From Rickettsia bellii RML369-C (lineage in GTDB: Bacteria; Pseudomonadota; Alphaproteobacteria; Rickettsiales; Rickettsiaceae), in NCBI RefSeq assembly GCF_000012385.1, contig NC_007940.1:372001-436000 (forward strand): a stretch of DNA of 64,000 nt, given 5' to 3'. This document shows positions 39,554 through 51,023 of this stretch, piece by piece; the stretch's first letter is position 1, and each line of letters begins with the position of its first letter. The notes under the pieces were generated by a model. It was given only the letters and a program-made list of their open reading frames with translations. It was not told the origin of the DNA and searched no databases. A program made the translations under genes and the position numbers.

Positions 39554-39680
39554 AATATACTCGTTTTATTTGAAAAATTGGCGTCGTTGTTTTTTGCTTT
39601 TAATCTCACGTATTAAGTATATGTAGCTAGTAAAAGCTTCAAAACGCTTGGCTCTTTTCCAAATAAAACTTCGTCTACTT
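39554..39680. repeat. Family B palindromic element after tmRNA
   Basis: TATACTCGTTTTATTTGAAA at the left and CCAAATAAAACTTCGTCTAC at the right. Other copies are near 30.55 kb, 50.55 kb and, inverted, 49.54 kb. It begins right at the 3' end of tmRNA. Confidence 0.8.
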
Positions 39681-39706
39681 ACTTATATTATTTATTTCTT
39701 CTATAT

Positions 39707-40216
39707 ATGAATATCGAATATAAAAAATTTTTAAATGAATCTATGCTGGAATTTGTAAAAAAGGTTTTAGCAAGGATTCAGCATGAAAATTTATATTGGG
39801 ACCAATTAATATATATATCATATAAGACTGATCATCCAGCTGTCATTTTGCCTTTAAAAGTTAGACAAGCATACCCAAAAGAAATAACGATAGTACTTCA
39901 GAATCAATTTGAGAATATAATAGTAAAAGATACCGGATTTTCTGTAATGTTAAGTTTTAGCGGCATTAAAGAAACAATTTATATACCATTTGATGCTCTT
40001 ATTAGTTTTGTTGATTCAAGCAATAGTTATAGTTTCACTTTTAATCAGCAATTAAATATACAAAATAATAATACAGCTGAAATATTGAAAATAGAAAAGC
40101 AAATTCTGGAAGAAGAAAATAATGATAAAATTGATGAAGCTTTGTTATCAAAAAATGTTATTATGCTAGATAAATTCCGTAACTCTTCTAAGTCTAAACC
40201 TATTAAACCTAGTTAA
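39707..40216 (+). CDS. sspB: SspB-family ClpXP adaptor (alpha type)
   Basis: 169 residues. The core LYISYKTDHPAVILPLKVRQ, YPKEITIVLQNQFENIIV, TGFSVMLSFSGIKETIYIPF, DALISFVDSS aligns in order with alphaproteobacterial SspB, which binds the ssrA tag and hands tagged proteins to ClpX. The tail (residues 128-169) is charged and likely flexible, ending in a basic segment that could be the ClpX-docking peptide. It is the first gene after tmRNA, on the same strand, separated by one repeat. The ribosome site is weak. Confidence 0.9.
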   Translation: MNIEYKKFLNESMLEFVKKVLARIQHENLYWDQLIYISYKTDHPAVILPLKVRQAYPKEITIVLQNQFENIIVKDTGFSVMLSFSGIKETIYIPFDALISFVDSSNSYSFTFNQQLNIQNNNTAEILKIEKQILEEENNDKIDEALLSKNVIMLDKFRNSSKSKPIKPS

Positions 40217-40220
40217 AATA

Positions 40221-40688
40221 TTGAAAGAAGATATATCGAAAGTAGTTATATATACCGATGGTGCATGTTCTGGCAATCCAGGTCCAGGAGGGTGGGGAGC
40301 GTTACTTCAATTTAATGAGGTTAATAAGGAAATATTTGGGCATGAACTTGAGACTACTAATAACCGTATGGAAATTACAGCAGCTCTTGAAGCCCTAAAA
40401 ATTCTAAAAAAACCTTGTCATGTGGAAATTTATACTGATAGTAAATATTTACAACAAGGTATTACCGTTTGGATCCATAATTGGATAAAAAACAACTGGT
40501 GTAAAAGCAACAATGAACCAGTTAAAAATGCTGATTTATGGCAAAATTTGTACGAAGAATTAAGCAAACATACTATCATTTGGAAATGGGTGAAAGGACA
40601 TGCAAGTAATAGCGGTAATATTGCTGCTGATAAACTTGCAGTACAAGGAAGACAAACTGCTATAGAAATTTTAAAATGTCGTGGATAA
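40221..40688 (+). CDS. rnhA: Ribonuclease HI
   Basis: 155 residues with all four catalytic acids: D in IYTDGACSGNPGPGGWG, E in NRMEITAALEAL, D in EIYTDSKYLQQG and D in NIAADKLAVQG. It removes RNA from RNA-DNA hybrids. The start is a TTG at 40221, four bases after the sspB stop; no ATG fits the conserved N-terminus. The end overlaps the next gene by 13 bases. Confidence 0.96.
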   Translation: MKEDISKVVIYTDGACSGNPGPGGWGALLQFNEVNKEIFGHELETTNNRMEITAALEALKILKKPCHVEIYTDSKYLQQGITVWIHNWIKNNWCKSNNEPVKNADLWQNLYEELSKHTIIWKWVKGHASNSGNIAADKLAVQGRQTAIEILKCRG

Positions 40689-40975
40689 ATAAGTTTTTTA
40701 TTACTTTTTTTCATAAAAAAGTAGGAGAAGATGAGTTACTAAACCAATATTACGAAAGTAAGAAGCTTGACTATTTAGGGCGTCCTAAAAGATTTGTTAT
40801 TTATAAAAATGCTAATGAACCAACAAAAATTTCGCCAAGTTGGCATGCATGGTTGCATCATTTAGTAAATGAAGTACCAAAAAATATTAAGCTTTTTTCT
40901 TGGCAAGAAAGTAATAAAATAAGCCAAAAATCATCTAAATCATCGAATGCTAGATATAGCAGATGGCAACCATAA
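40676..40975 (+). CDS. NADH:ubiquinone oxidoreductase NDUFA12-family subunit
   Basis: 99 residues. Matches the mitochondrial B17.2/NDUFA12 family through YLGRPKRFVIYKNANEPTKI and PSWHAWLHHLVNEVP. It is an accessory subunit of complex I kept in alphaproteobacteria and mitochondria. The basic tail (KSSKSSNARYSRWQP) is typical. It overlaps rnhA and is followed 24 bases later by mlaD, the common alphaproteobacterial order. Confidence 0.93.
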   Translation: MSWINKFFITFFHKKVGEDELLNQYYESKKLDYLGRPKRFVIYKNANEPTKISPSWHAWLHHLVNEVPKNIKLFSWQESNKISQKSSKSSNARYSRWQP

Positions 40976-40999
40976 ATCAACTATTTGGTATAAAAAACA

Positions 41000-41449
41000 A
41001 TGAAACAAAACATTATTGAAACAATTATCGGTTTTGCAGTATTAATTATTGCTTTCCTATTCTTAATTTTTGCTTATAAAACTGGTAGTTCTATGACTAA
41101 CGCCAAAGGCTATCAGCTCACTGCCAGCTTTCAAAGTGCGGAAGGAATATCAGTCGGAAGTGACGTGATGATTTCAGGTATAAAAATCGGTAATGTTAAA
41201 AAGATTTTTTTAGATCCAACAAGCTATTTTGCTACTGTATATTTAAATGTCAATGAGAATGTTAAAATACCCAAAGACTCAAAAGCTCAAGTAGTTACTA
41301 GTGGTCTACTTGGAGGTAAATATATTGCAATCGTACCAGGAAACGATAATGATTATTTAACACCTAATGAGGAAATAAAATATACTCAATCGGCAATTAA
41401 TATCGAATCCTTAATTAACAAAATCGTTTCTTCATTCGGTAGTAAGTAA
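41000..41449 (+). CDS. mlaD: MlaD-like MCE-domain lipid transport protein
   Basis: 149 residues. One N-terminal membrane anchor (IGFAVLIIAFLFLIFAYKTG) then a single MCE domain: YQLTASFQSAEGISVGSDV, SGIKIGNVKKIFLD, and TSGLLGGKYIAIVPG. MlaD hexamers link the MlaFE ABC transporter to periplasmic lipid carriers and keep the outer membrane asymmetric. The other mla genes are not in the window. Its last 18 bases overlap the 3' end of the opposing uvrC remnant. Confidence 0.93.
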   Translation: MKQNIIETIIGFAVLIIAFLFLIFAYKTGSSMTNAKGYQLTASFQSAEGISVGSDVMISGIKIGNVKKIFLDPTSYFATVYLNVNENVKIPKDSKAQVVTSGLLGGKYIAIVPGNDNDYLTPNEEIKYTQSAINIESLINKIVSSFGSK

Positions 41450-42502
41450 ATCTCTCAATATCTGGGCTTTGCTTCCTCTTTTTGGCACTATAAATTTAGT
41501 TTTTATATTATATAGTTTTTTAAGAGAACTAATAATTGGTTCAGAATTTTGTATCGGCACGTTAATTATTATTTCTTTAGCAGGTTTTCTTGTTTGATAA
41601 AACTGACCTATAAAAGACTCTAAAACTTCCGCTTTAGTATTTGTCTGATTATAAATGGGGGAATAGTTTTGCTCCCCCCATTTCTGTCCTCCTCTGTAAA
41701 GCAGAACTTTAATTTGGAATCGGCTATCATCTCTAATTACAATCACATCAGCATCTATTATCCCTTCATATTGTTTTCCAATGCGTAATTTAGATAATTT
41801 TATAAGATTGATCCTATCTCTAATTAAAGCTGCTTTTTCAAAATGAGAATGATCGCTTAGAGCCTGCATTTTGAGTGCTAATTTTCCTAGCAATTTTTCT
41901 ATATTACTTGATAAAAAATCGTTAATCTGCTCTATCAACTCGGCATAATCTTCTTTAGAAATATTACCTGTGCAAGGAGCAAAGCATTTGCCAATTTCAT
42001 ATTCTAAACATGGACGTTTTCTAAAGGCAAAATCGCTATCGCTACAAGTTCGTAGCTTAAAGATTTTTTGTAACTCTGTAATGATCAAGTCGATTTGATG
42101 TCCAGAGGTGAAAGGTCCAAACAATTTATTTCCTGTTGAATTATCTAGATAACATTTTACTAATGTAGGGAAGTCATGGTCTGATCGTAGCTTTATATAG
42201 CTGGCTGATTTATCTCGTCTAAGTAATATATTAAAACGTGGTTGATGTTGCTTAATTAATTGTGTTTCCAGCAAAAAAGCTTCGCTTTCTGAAATAGTAA
42301 CTTTATATTCAACTAAATAAACTTGATGCACCATTCTAGCTATTCTGCCACGCAAATTATTTTTACTATAATAGTTTAAACGTTTTTTTTAATTTTTAGC
42401 TTTACCTATATAAATAATTTCCTTATCAGAATTATACATTAAATATATTCCTGGTAGAGTAGGAACTAAAGGTAGTAACTTTTTTATTAGGTTTGCTAAC
42501 AT
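41432..42502 (-). pseudogene. uvrC: uvrC-like excinuclease, nonsense codon at 38 and C-terminal half absent
   Basis: Starting at 42502, MLANLIKKLLPLVPTLPGIY leads into the GIY-YIG nuclease (YIGKAKN) and then a TAA at 42389-42391 where UvrC has leucine in the motif K-A-R-N-L-K-K-R; TTA to TAA explains it. The frame then runs on: KKRLNYYSKNNLRGRIARMV, PRFNILLRRDKSASYIKL, the Cys-rich CLEYEIGKCFAPCTG and the UVR region. It stops at residue 356, before the C-terminal RNase H-like nuclease and HhH domains, so about 270 residues are missing. A complete uvrC may exist elsewhere in the genome. Re-initiation at 42355 would lose the catalytic GIY-YIG. Confidence 0.85.
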
Positions 42503-42548
42503 CTAACAAAATAATTTAAATAAATATTAAATATAAATATCATTTTTT

Positions 42549-43028
42549 ATGCAAAAACCAAGTTATTTAAATTTCGATAATAAAAATTATAAATGGAAAA
42601 ACGATATTGATTATCGTAAAGAGGCTGAAAAATATAGAGTAGGGAAAGGTGAGCAAGGCGTGCTTATTTGTCAGCCTTATAAAAATGAAATATTACCTTT
42701 TTGGAAATTTAAAACCCCTGAAATTGCTAAAGAAAGTAGTGAAAAAATATATGATATGTTTTTGAAGTATTTAAATAATAACGATTTTGTTGGGGCAGAT
42801 ATGGCTCGTAAATATTTACAAATGGGCTTTACCAGAAGCAGACGTTACACTAATTATAAGGGGGGTAAAAAATATGATGCTGAGCATGATTACGAGCAGT
42901 TAGAAAAAGGAACAGGTGATCCTGAAAAAGCCATAAGTGCTGAGATATTTTTTAAAAAATGGCAAGAAGCGGAAGAAAATGAGAAATATAAAGCTATGAA
43001 GAAAGTATGGAAAAAGCAATTTGGTTAA
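42549..43028 (+). CDS. DUF4385 family protein, 159 aa
   Basis: The whole length fits DUF4385: YRKEAEKYRVGKGEQGVLIC, PYKNEILPFWKFKTPEIAKE, DDFVGADMARKYLQMGFTRSR-type segment and a C-terminal KKWQEAEENEKYK. The family has no assigned function. It is soluble, rich in aromatic and charged residues. It is divergent from uvrC with 46 bases between, so their promoters overlap. Confidence 0.88.
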   Translation: MQKPSYLNFDNKNYKWKNDIDYRKEAEKYRVGKGEQGVLICQPYKNEILPFWKFKTPEIAKESSEKIYDMFLKYLNNNDFVGADMARKYLQMGFTRSRRYTNYKGGKKYDAEHDYEQLEKGTGDPEKAISAEIFFKKWQEAEENEKYKAMKKVWKKQFG

Positions 43029-43137
43029 ATAAAAATAATGTAATTAAGCTATTGTAAAGAAGATTTTAGAGGTGTATCATCTAACTATAAGCAAAATAAT
43101 TTGCTTAATAAAACATAAATTAATAAAGGAGTAAATT

Positions 43138-43422
43138 ATGAAAGACTTAAAAGTTGGTTCTGCTAAAGAAGATATCGAAGGAATCAAAAAAGATATAGAG
43201 AGCCTAGTTTCAAGGTTACATAATTTAAAAGGTAAATCTGGTGATATCCTAGATGAGCAGCTAGATAATTTATCATCTGTTATGGATCATTACAAACATA
43301 AAGGAATAGAAAAAGGTAAAGCTAATGTAGCTGATTTATGTGAGTCGACACGTGACCACCCTTTGCGGAATCTCGCCTACGCTTTTGGTGCAGGTGTATT
43401 ACTCGCTATTCTTATGAAATAG
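43138..43422 (+). CDS. ElaB/YqjD/DUF883-family membrane-anchored protein
   Basis: 94 residues: a helical N-terminal part (KEDIEGIKKDIESLVSRLHN), then RDHPLRNLAYAFGAGVLLAI, the family's C-terminal membrane anchor with the 'R-D-x-P' entry. YqjD-type proteins tether stationary-phase ribosomes to the inner membrane in E. coli; the role here is by family only. AAAGGAGTAAATTATG is one of the best ribosome sites in the window. A frameshifted membrane protein gene follows nine bases later. Confidence 0.85.
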   Translation: MKDLKVGSAKEDIEGIKKDIESLVSRLHNLKGKSGDILDEQLDNLSSVMDHYKHKGIEKGKANVADLCESTRDHPLRNLAYAFGAGVLLAILMK

Positions 43423-43430
43423 GTAGTTCA

Positions 43431-43885
43431 ATGTTAAAATCTCTAATATTTGAGTTATTAAAAAGTAGCATGGAGCAGGAAAAAAATCTTACGGTAAGTC
43501 GTTTGTATATTTTTTCAATGTTCTAGGTTTAGCTTTAATAATTGCTGCTAATTATCTTTATGTTGCGAATGCGGTAAAATTTTGTTCTCTTATGAATATC
43601 GGTATAGCATCTATAGTAATTTCTATTATTATTGAAGCTGTCAGATGTTATCTAAAATACAAAAATAGATATCGTACAATAAATATGTTAAGGGATAAAA
43701 GTAGAAATCTAGTAGATGGCGTAAGTGATCAGTTTGCAGATTTAATTCCTAATAAAACCTTGATTAAATATTTACCAACGATTATCCGCTATGTTCCAAC
43801 CACCATGTTAACATTTTTAATAGGTGTTTACATAAAAAGAAAATTCGCTAAAAATATTACAAATCCGCTTTTAGGTAAATGGTAA
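43431..43885 (+). pseudogene. Small membrane protein paired with the DUF883 gene, frameshifted
   Basis: The ATG at 43431 gives MLKSLIFELLKSSMEQEK and then shifts at a run of seven A (near 43480). The correct frame goes on KSYGKSFVYFFNVLGLALII to the stop at 43885, with membrane spans around FFNVLGLALIIAANYLYV, IGIASIVISIIIEAV and TTMLTFLIGVYI. Total length about 150 residues. Resembles the YqjE-type partners of YqjD-like genes in position, but similarity is weak. An internal ATG at 43592 could express only the last 97 residues. Confidence 0.65.
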
Positions 43886-43957
43886 TAAAATAAGATAATA
43901 GTAATTTAAAAATTACTATTATCTTATGGGTAAAATTATGAGTATAATTCTACGTGA

Positions 43958-45133
43958 TCAAAATATAGTTTCGCCTAAGCCTATAATATCATCATTTATG
44001 TTGGTTTCTAATATTGGGGCTTCAAGGTTATTTGAGATTAATTGCTCATGAAAATCTTTTACCGGCATATACTGAATAAACTCGCCTTTATAATTACCGC
44101 TAATATGAGGTGTAGAGCCATCATAATTAGAAAGAAATTCTACAAGTGTTTTAGTATCTACTTGTTGATTTGCAAAAAATTCGTTAAATTTTTCACAATT
44201 AAAACTTGTAACTAAAGAAGATTCGTTTTCGCTAGCAGTGGTGAATAAAATAGCATTTTTGCTGCTTTCTTCCCAAGCCTTATGATATTGACCTGAATAG
44301 CAACTTCTAATAAGATATACAGTTTCCTTTGCTAAATCATCTGGAAATTCTGATATTACTTTTTGTAATTTTCCTTCTTCTTTTGAGTCATGAGAATGAA
44401 TCATTACAAAAACAAAATCTAGTTTTTGGTCTCTAATATTTTTTGCTTCTTTTTGAAGTGTTTCAGATATTTGCTCTGAAAAAAGATATTTAGAACCGGT
44501 GCCATATGTTATTAATTGATCAAATAAAGGGCGTAAATTATTATATTCATAATTACAACTATTATAATTCCAAGTTTTCCCCCCATCATCTTGTATAATA
44601 AAAGCTAAGTTATTTTTATCTATACTAGTAATTTCGGTAAATATATTATTAAATAATGAATGAAGAGGTATATCTTTTTCATTAATTTTAAGAGTTAAGT
44701 TATACTTAAAACTATCTTGATTCATAGCAAATTTTATGAATCTAAGTTTGTTTGCTAAATTATAAACCTTTGTTTCTATATTATTGCTAGTCAGGTTTTT
44801 TACACTTTCAAAATCACCTTTAATAAAAGCGATATCTAAATCAGTTGCCTCTAAACGTTTTAGTTCTTTCACTTCTTCAGGGGAGTCAGCTAACTTTTTA
44901 ATTGTTTTAATAGCAATAGGAAGTAATGCTGTTATTTCTTCATTTTCAGGGTCGTGACTATCTGTTATAGCTTGATCAATTACACATCTTATAATATCAA
45001 TATAACTATTATTTGCTTTACTAGTTTTAGCAAATTCTACTTTTTTTATATTTTTTAATTGAGTAATTAAACCTTGTAAATTTAAATTAAAAATATCTAT
45101 ATTATGACTATCAAAATTTAATTTTCCATGCAT
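43958..45133 (-). CDS. Putative clan CD cysteine peptidase (legumain/caspase-like pattern), 391 aa
   Basis: The C-terminal half shows the clan CD layout: a strand ending in histidine (DFVFVMIHSHDS, H246/H248), 30-32 residues later a strand ending in cysteine (TVYLIRSCYSGQYH, C278), then NAILFTTASENESSL, comparable to the 'T-A-S/A-x-x-E-S' strand after the legumain cysteine. The N-terminal ~200 residues are helical and of unknown type. No signal peptide or membrane segment. If secreted it could act in the host; otherwise it is an internal protease. Family assignment is inference from motif order and spacing. Confidence 0.5.
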   Translation of the reverse strand: MHGKLNFDSHNIDIFNLNLQGLITQLKNIKKVEFAKTSKANNSYIDIIRCVIDQAITDSHDPENEEITALLPIAIKTIKKLADSPEEVKELKRLEATDLDIAFIKGDFESVKNLTSNNIETKVYNLANKLRFIKFAMNQDSFKYNLTLKINEKDIPLHSLFNNIFTEITSIDKNNLAFIIQDDGGKTWNYNSCNYEYNNLRPLFDQLITYGTGSKYLFSEQISETLQKEAKNIRDQKLDFVFVMIHSHDSKEEGKLQKVISEFPDDLAKETVYLIRSCYSGQYHKAWEESSKNAILFTTASENESSLVTSFNCEKFNEFFANQQVDTKTLVEFLSNYDGSTPHISGNYKGEFIQYMPVKDFHEQLISNNLEAPILETNINDDIIGLGETIF

Positions 45134-45369
45134 AAATAATTTCCTTTAATAATTATAAATTAACTTTTAGGCATATACCATATAATATGGTTCTAGAGTT
45201 TGTCAACAAAAAGCTTATAATAATTAGGATTTCAGTATAATAAATATTAATATAAATTAAACTGTTGATTAGTTTATCAACTTTCTTTTGAAGCAGCGTA
45301 AATATTTTACATTAGTTTAATATCAAGCTATTCTTGATTATTATTAAAAAATCTTTAACAGAGGTGATT

Positions 45370-45957
45370 ATGACTAAAGATAAAAAATCAGTTCGATTTA
45401 ATGAAAATCCACAAATTAAAGAGTTTGATCCAAAACTTGATAAAAATAGCGATATCTATTCTATAAAGAGAAAAATAATTAATATAGTTGACGATGAAGT
45501 AGAGGATGAAACTAAATTACTTACTGAAACTCAGTTTCTTGTTTAAAAAACGCCTCATGGTAAAGATTTTAAATATGAGATAACTGGTTTTATTAATAAA
45601 GCTGGGGAATATATAACTGAACCTGAGCAAATAAAACAAAACTTAAAATTATATGCTTTTGCAGAATTTGCTGATTTACAAAAAAATATTTTAGGCAAGT
45701 TTGATAAGGAGGGTAGTTTAAAAATATCTAAAAATTTTGAAGACGATGAAGAGATAGTATTACGAAAAAATGGTAAGTTATTGTTTGTTAAAACAGAGAA
45801 AGGCTTAGTAAATAGGCAAGGAGAATTGAAGAAAGTGAATAAAATTTTACAAAAAGATGGATTCTTTTTTGAAGATTCAGGTAGAGATGTAAAAGTTCCA
45901 AAAAGTGCAATAAGTCCTAATGGAAAGCCAAAAAAGTCGATTCTTAAAAGAAGTTAA
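45370..45957 (+). pseudogene. Unknown basic/acidic protein gene split by one in-frame TAA
   Basis: ATG at 45370 follows the ribosome site GAGGTG. Codons 1-58 (MTKDKKSVRFNENPQIKEFD to LTETQFLV) end in TAA at 45544-45546. The same frame then stays open for 136 more codons (KTPHGKDFKYEITGF to PKKSILKRS). Without the stop it would be a 195-codon gene. The two ends share a K-x-S-V-R-F / K-K-S-I-L-K-R basic patch. The product is not recognised; stop read-through or recent nonsense mutation are both possible. Confidence 0.6.
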
Positions 45958-46013
45958 AATAATATTTTATTCTTATCGTAAAAAAGAAATTTAAAAATTA
46001 TTTAAAATAGTGT

Positions 46014-46042
46014 TTGACAACATTCGAAATTATGGATATAAA
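46014..46042 (+). promoter_or_regulatory. Strong promoter for the 23S-5S rRNA unit
   Basis: TTGACA (46014-46019), 17-base spacer, TATAAA (46037-46042). It lies about 160 bases before the mature 23S and after the end of the split ORF; no 16S gene precedes it. Confidence 0.75.
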
Positions 46043-46205
46043 ATCAATCACACAAGGTTTGAAACACAAAACTTTGTAGCTGTTTAAAAAGTTGATAAAG
46101 CTAAAAACTAAATACACCACGATAATAAAAATTTATATCGTGAGTTAGATACTGAAGAAATTGTAAAATTAATTCTGTATGCATCGTGTAATCTCAAGTA
46201 ATAAA

Positions 46206-48967
<2,762 letters not shown>

Positions 48968-49075
48968 TGCTGTGAGATTACACATGTATATAGTGTTTAT
49001 TCTATAATATGTCAGTATCAACTCACAAAGTTATCAGGTTAAAATAGCTTTATCAACTAATAAAGTGTTGTTGCA

Positions 49076-49218
49076 TGATTGTCATCCCGTGGCTTTATTT
49101 ATATGTCATTCCTGCGAAAGCAGGAGTCTAGTAAAATATAATGTTGTCCTGTGGTTTGTCCGTAGGATTTTCGGATATAAATTGTGATATAAAAATTTCT
49201 TTAAGTCCTGCAACAACA
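49076..49218. repeat. Palindromic element in the 23S-5S spacer
   Basis: GTTGTTGCA at the left and TGCAACAAC at the right enclose a degenerate family C core (GTCATCCCGTGGCTTTATTT). It must be transcribed with the rRNA and removed in processing. Confidence 0.65.
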
Positions 49219-49263
49219 CTAACAGCAAACCAATACAAATCTACTATTTAAAAAGTTTGTATT

Positions 49264-49386
49264 GCTAGCTTGGTGGTTATAGCATGAGTGAAACACACGA
49301 TCCCATCCCGAACTCGAACGTGAAACCTCATAGCGCTAATGGTACTATGTCATAAGGCATGGGAGAGTAAGTCGCTGCCAAGCTTG
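49264..49386 (+). rRNA. rrf: 5S ribosomal RNA
   Basis: The terminal stem is GCTAGCTTGG with CCAAGCTTGC. The loop A/B region reads CACACGATCCCATCCCGAAC and the 3' half GGCATGGGAGAGTAAGTCGC, all typical. Followed by AATGCAAATTTTTTAATTCC, a likely termination region. It lies 296 bases after 23S. Confidence 0.93.
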
Positions 49387-49537
49387 CAATGCAAATTTTT
49401 TAATTCCTCTTGTTAAATCTTCTGTTTATACTCAAAAAATTAAGTTCAATTACAAAAAATAGAGAATATAAATAATAAAATGAGCTATGAGCGACAAAAA
49501 GCATCGTTAAGGGCATTCAATCATTTTATTATATACT

Positions 49538-49690
49538 CCTAATAAATGAAGAGTTGGGGATACTTCGACTCAACTTGGAAAAGAGTAAGGAGTCTAAAGC
49601 CCTCGGAGCGAAGCGTATACTTAATACGTGGCTACCTGCGATCTTATAAGACGACGGAGCCAATTTTGAGGGGTTCTATCTGAGTATATA
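49538..49690. repeat. Family B palindromic element, inverted orientation
   Basis: AACTTGGAAAAGAGTAAGGA and CGGAGCCAATTTTGAGGGG match the reverse complement of copies at 39554 and 50546. The rest of the 49387-49537 stretch shows nothing recognisable. Confidence 0.7.
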
Positions 49691-49698
49691 CATAAGAT

Positions 49699-51023
49699 AT
49701 GATTTTTCTTTATATATTTTTTAGTATTATTTTTTTAACTAGCTGTCAAAATGGTAATCACAGAAACAGCGATCTTAAATATATTTATAACGAAATTCAA
49801 GAAAATCATCCTGGTATTTTTAATAAAGAAGACCCTACATTTAAGGAAAACCTTAAACATAATTATCTAAAAGCAAACAAAGCTTTTTATAAAACATCTC
49901 AAAACCCTAAGCAAATTACAGAAGCTTTTATCAGCACTTTTAATGATACTCATTTAAGCGTTAATTGGTATAATGAAATGCCAAAAACCTTATAATTTTA
50001 AACCATTTCAAATTAAGTATTTTCTTAAAAATATTGTTTGGATAGATTTACCTAACTTTGATTTAACTGAATCGCAACAACAAGAATTTAATTCACTTCT
50101 AGCTGTAATTAAAAACTTTAGAAAAAAGAATATAATAGTTTTTGATTTAAGAGGTAATCAGGGAGGAAATTCTGACTATGGTATAGCTTCAAGCAATAAG
50201 GTTGATACATCAAATTTAGTGAGTCTCAATTGTGCTCACGTATTTTTAAATATACGCTCCGCAATCTCGCTCGCAAATTTAATGTCTGAACCTCATTGCT
50301 TTTTGCTATAGCAAGCTTATTGATAAATTATTTGGGAAAAATTATGCTACACAACAAAGAAATCTAGCTTATAAAAATGTTTATGTAGATTGGCGGGTAA
50401 GCCTTAATAATTTAAACCATGTTAAAAATTTATATAAACAATATCCAAACCCTTATCTTAAAAATATTATTGAGGGTTTAGAGAAAAATTTACAAGAAAA
50501 GCAACCTTATTATAGAGAGTTACTATTTGATAAATCTTTACCCTTAAATATACTCGTTTAATTTGAAAAATTGGCTATGTCGTCTTTGTAACCCTCGGAT
50601 GCTCACGTACTAAATGTACGCTCCGCTCCTCGTCTTACAGCCTCCATGCTCTTTTCCAAATTAAACTTCGTCTACAAACTCTTCATTTATTAGATGTATA
50701 CTTCTTTACTAAATCCGGTTAAAGCAAAAATTATTGTAATTATTGATGAGAAAAATGTAAGTAGCACACTTGATTTTATCGATGAGTTAAAAATAATGAC
50801 TCAAAATATAATTCTTATAGGAAAAACTACAAAAGCCGACCGGCTATATATGGAATTAAGAACGGTTGAGCTACCAAGTAAGCTAGGTATTTTTTCTTTT
50901 CCTATTAAGGTTTACAGAAATCGCAATCGAGGCGACAATATACCTTATATTCCTGACTTTGAAATCGATCCTAAAAATACGGCTAAATTAAAAGATTTTA
51001 TTTTAAATAAAAATTATGATTAA
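49699..51023 (+). pseudogene. S41-family peptidase lipoprotein, broken and repeat-interrupted
   Basis: The first piece (49699-49995) starts with a lipoprotein signal, IFLYIFFSIIFLTSCQNGN (lipobox Cys at residue 16). A frameshift near 49985 leads to the second frame (to 50311) with the S41 core IIVFDLRGNQGGNSDYGIAS. A further shift near 50290-50320, where short repeat-like sequence lies, leads to LFGKNYATQQRNLAYKNVYV and KNIIEGLEKNLQEKQPYYRE. A family B element at 50546-50690 then separates the last piece (50694-51023: AKIIVIIDEKNVSSTLDFID, IPYIPDFEIDPKN). S41 enzymes cut unfolded or C-terminal protein ends in the periplasm. The catalytic serine region appears degraded (VSSTLDF). Confidence 0.8.
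50546..50690. repeat. Family B palindromic element inside the S41 pseudogene
   Basis: TATACTCGTTTAATTTGAAA left, CCAAATTAAACTTCGTCTAC right, with inner CTCACGTACTAAATGTACGCTC. It replaces or splits coding sequence of the peptidase. Confidence 0.85.

Noticed and set aside
39256..39609. A minus-strand open frame across the tmRNA region
   Set aside because: The plus strand is clearly tmRNA with a readable tag; the frame is incidental.
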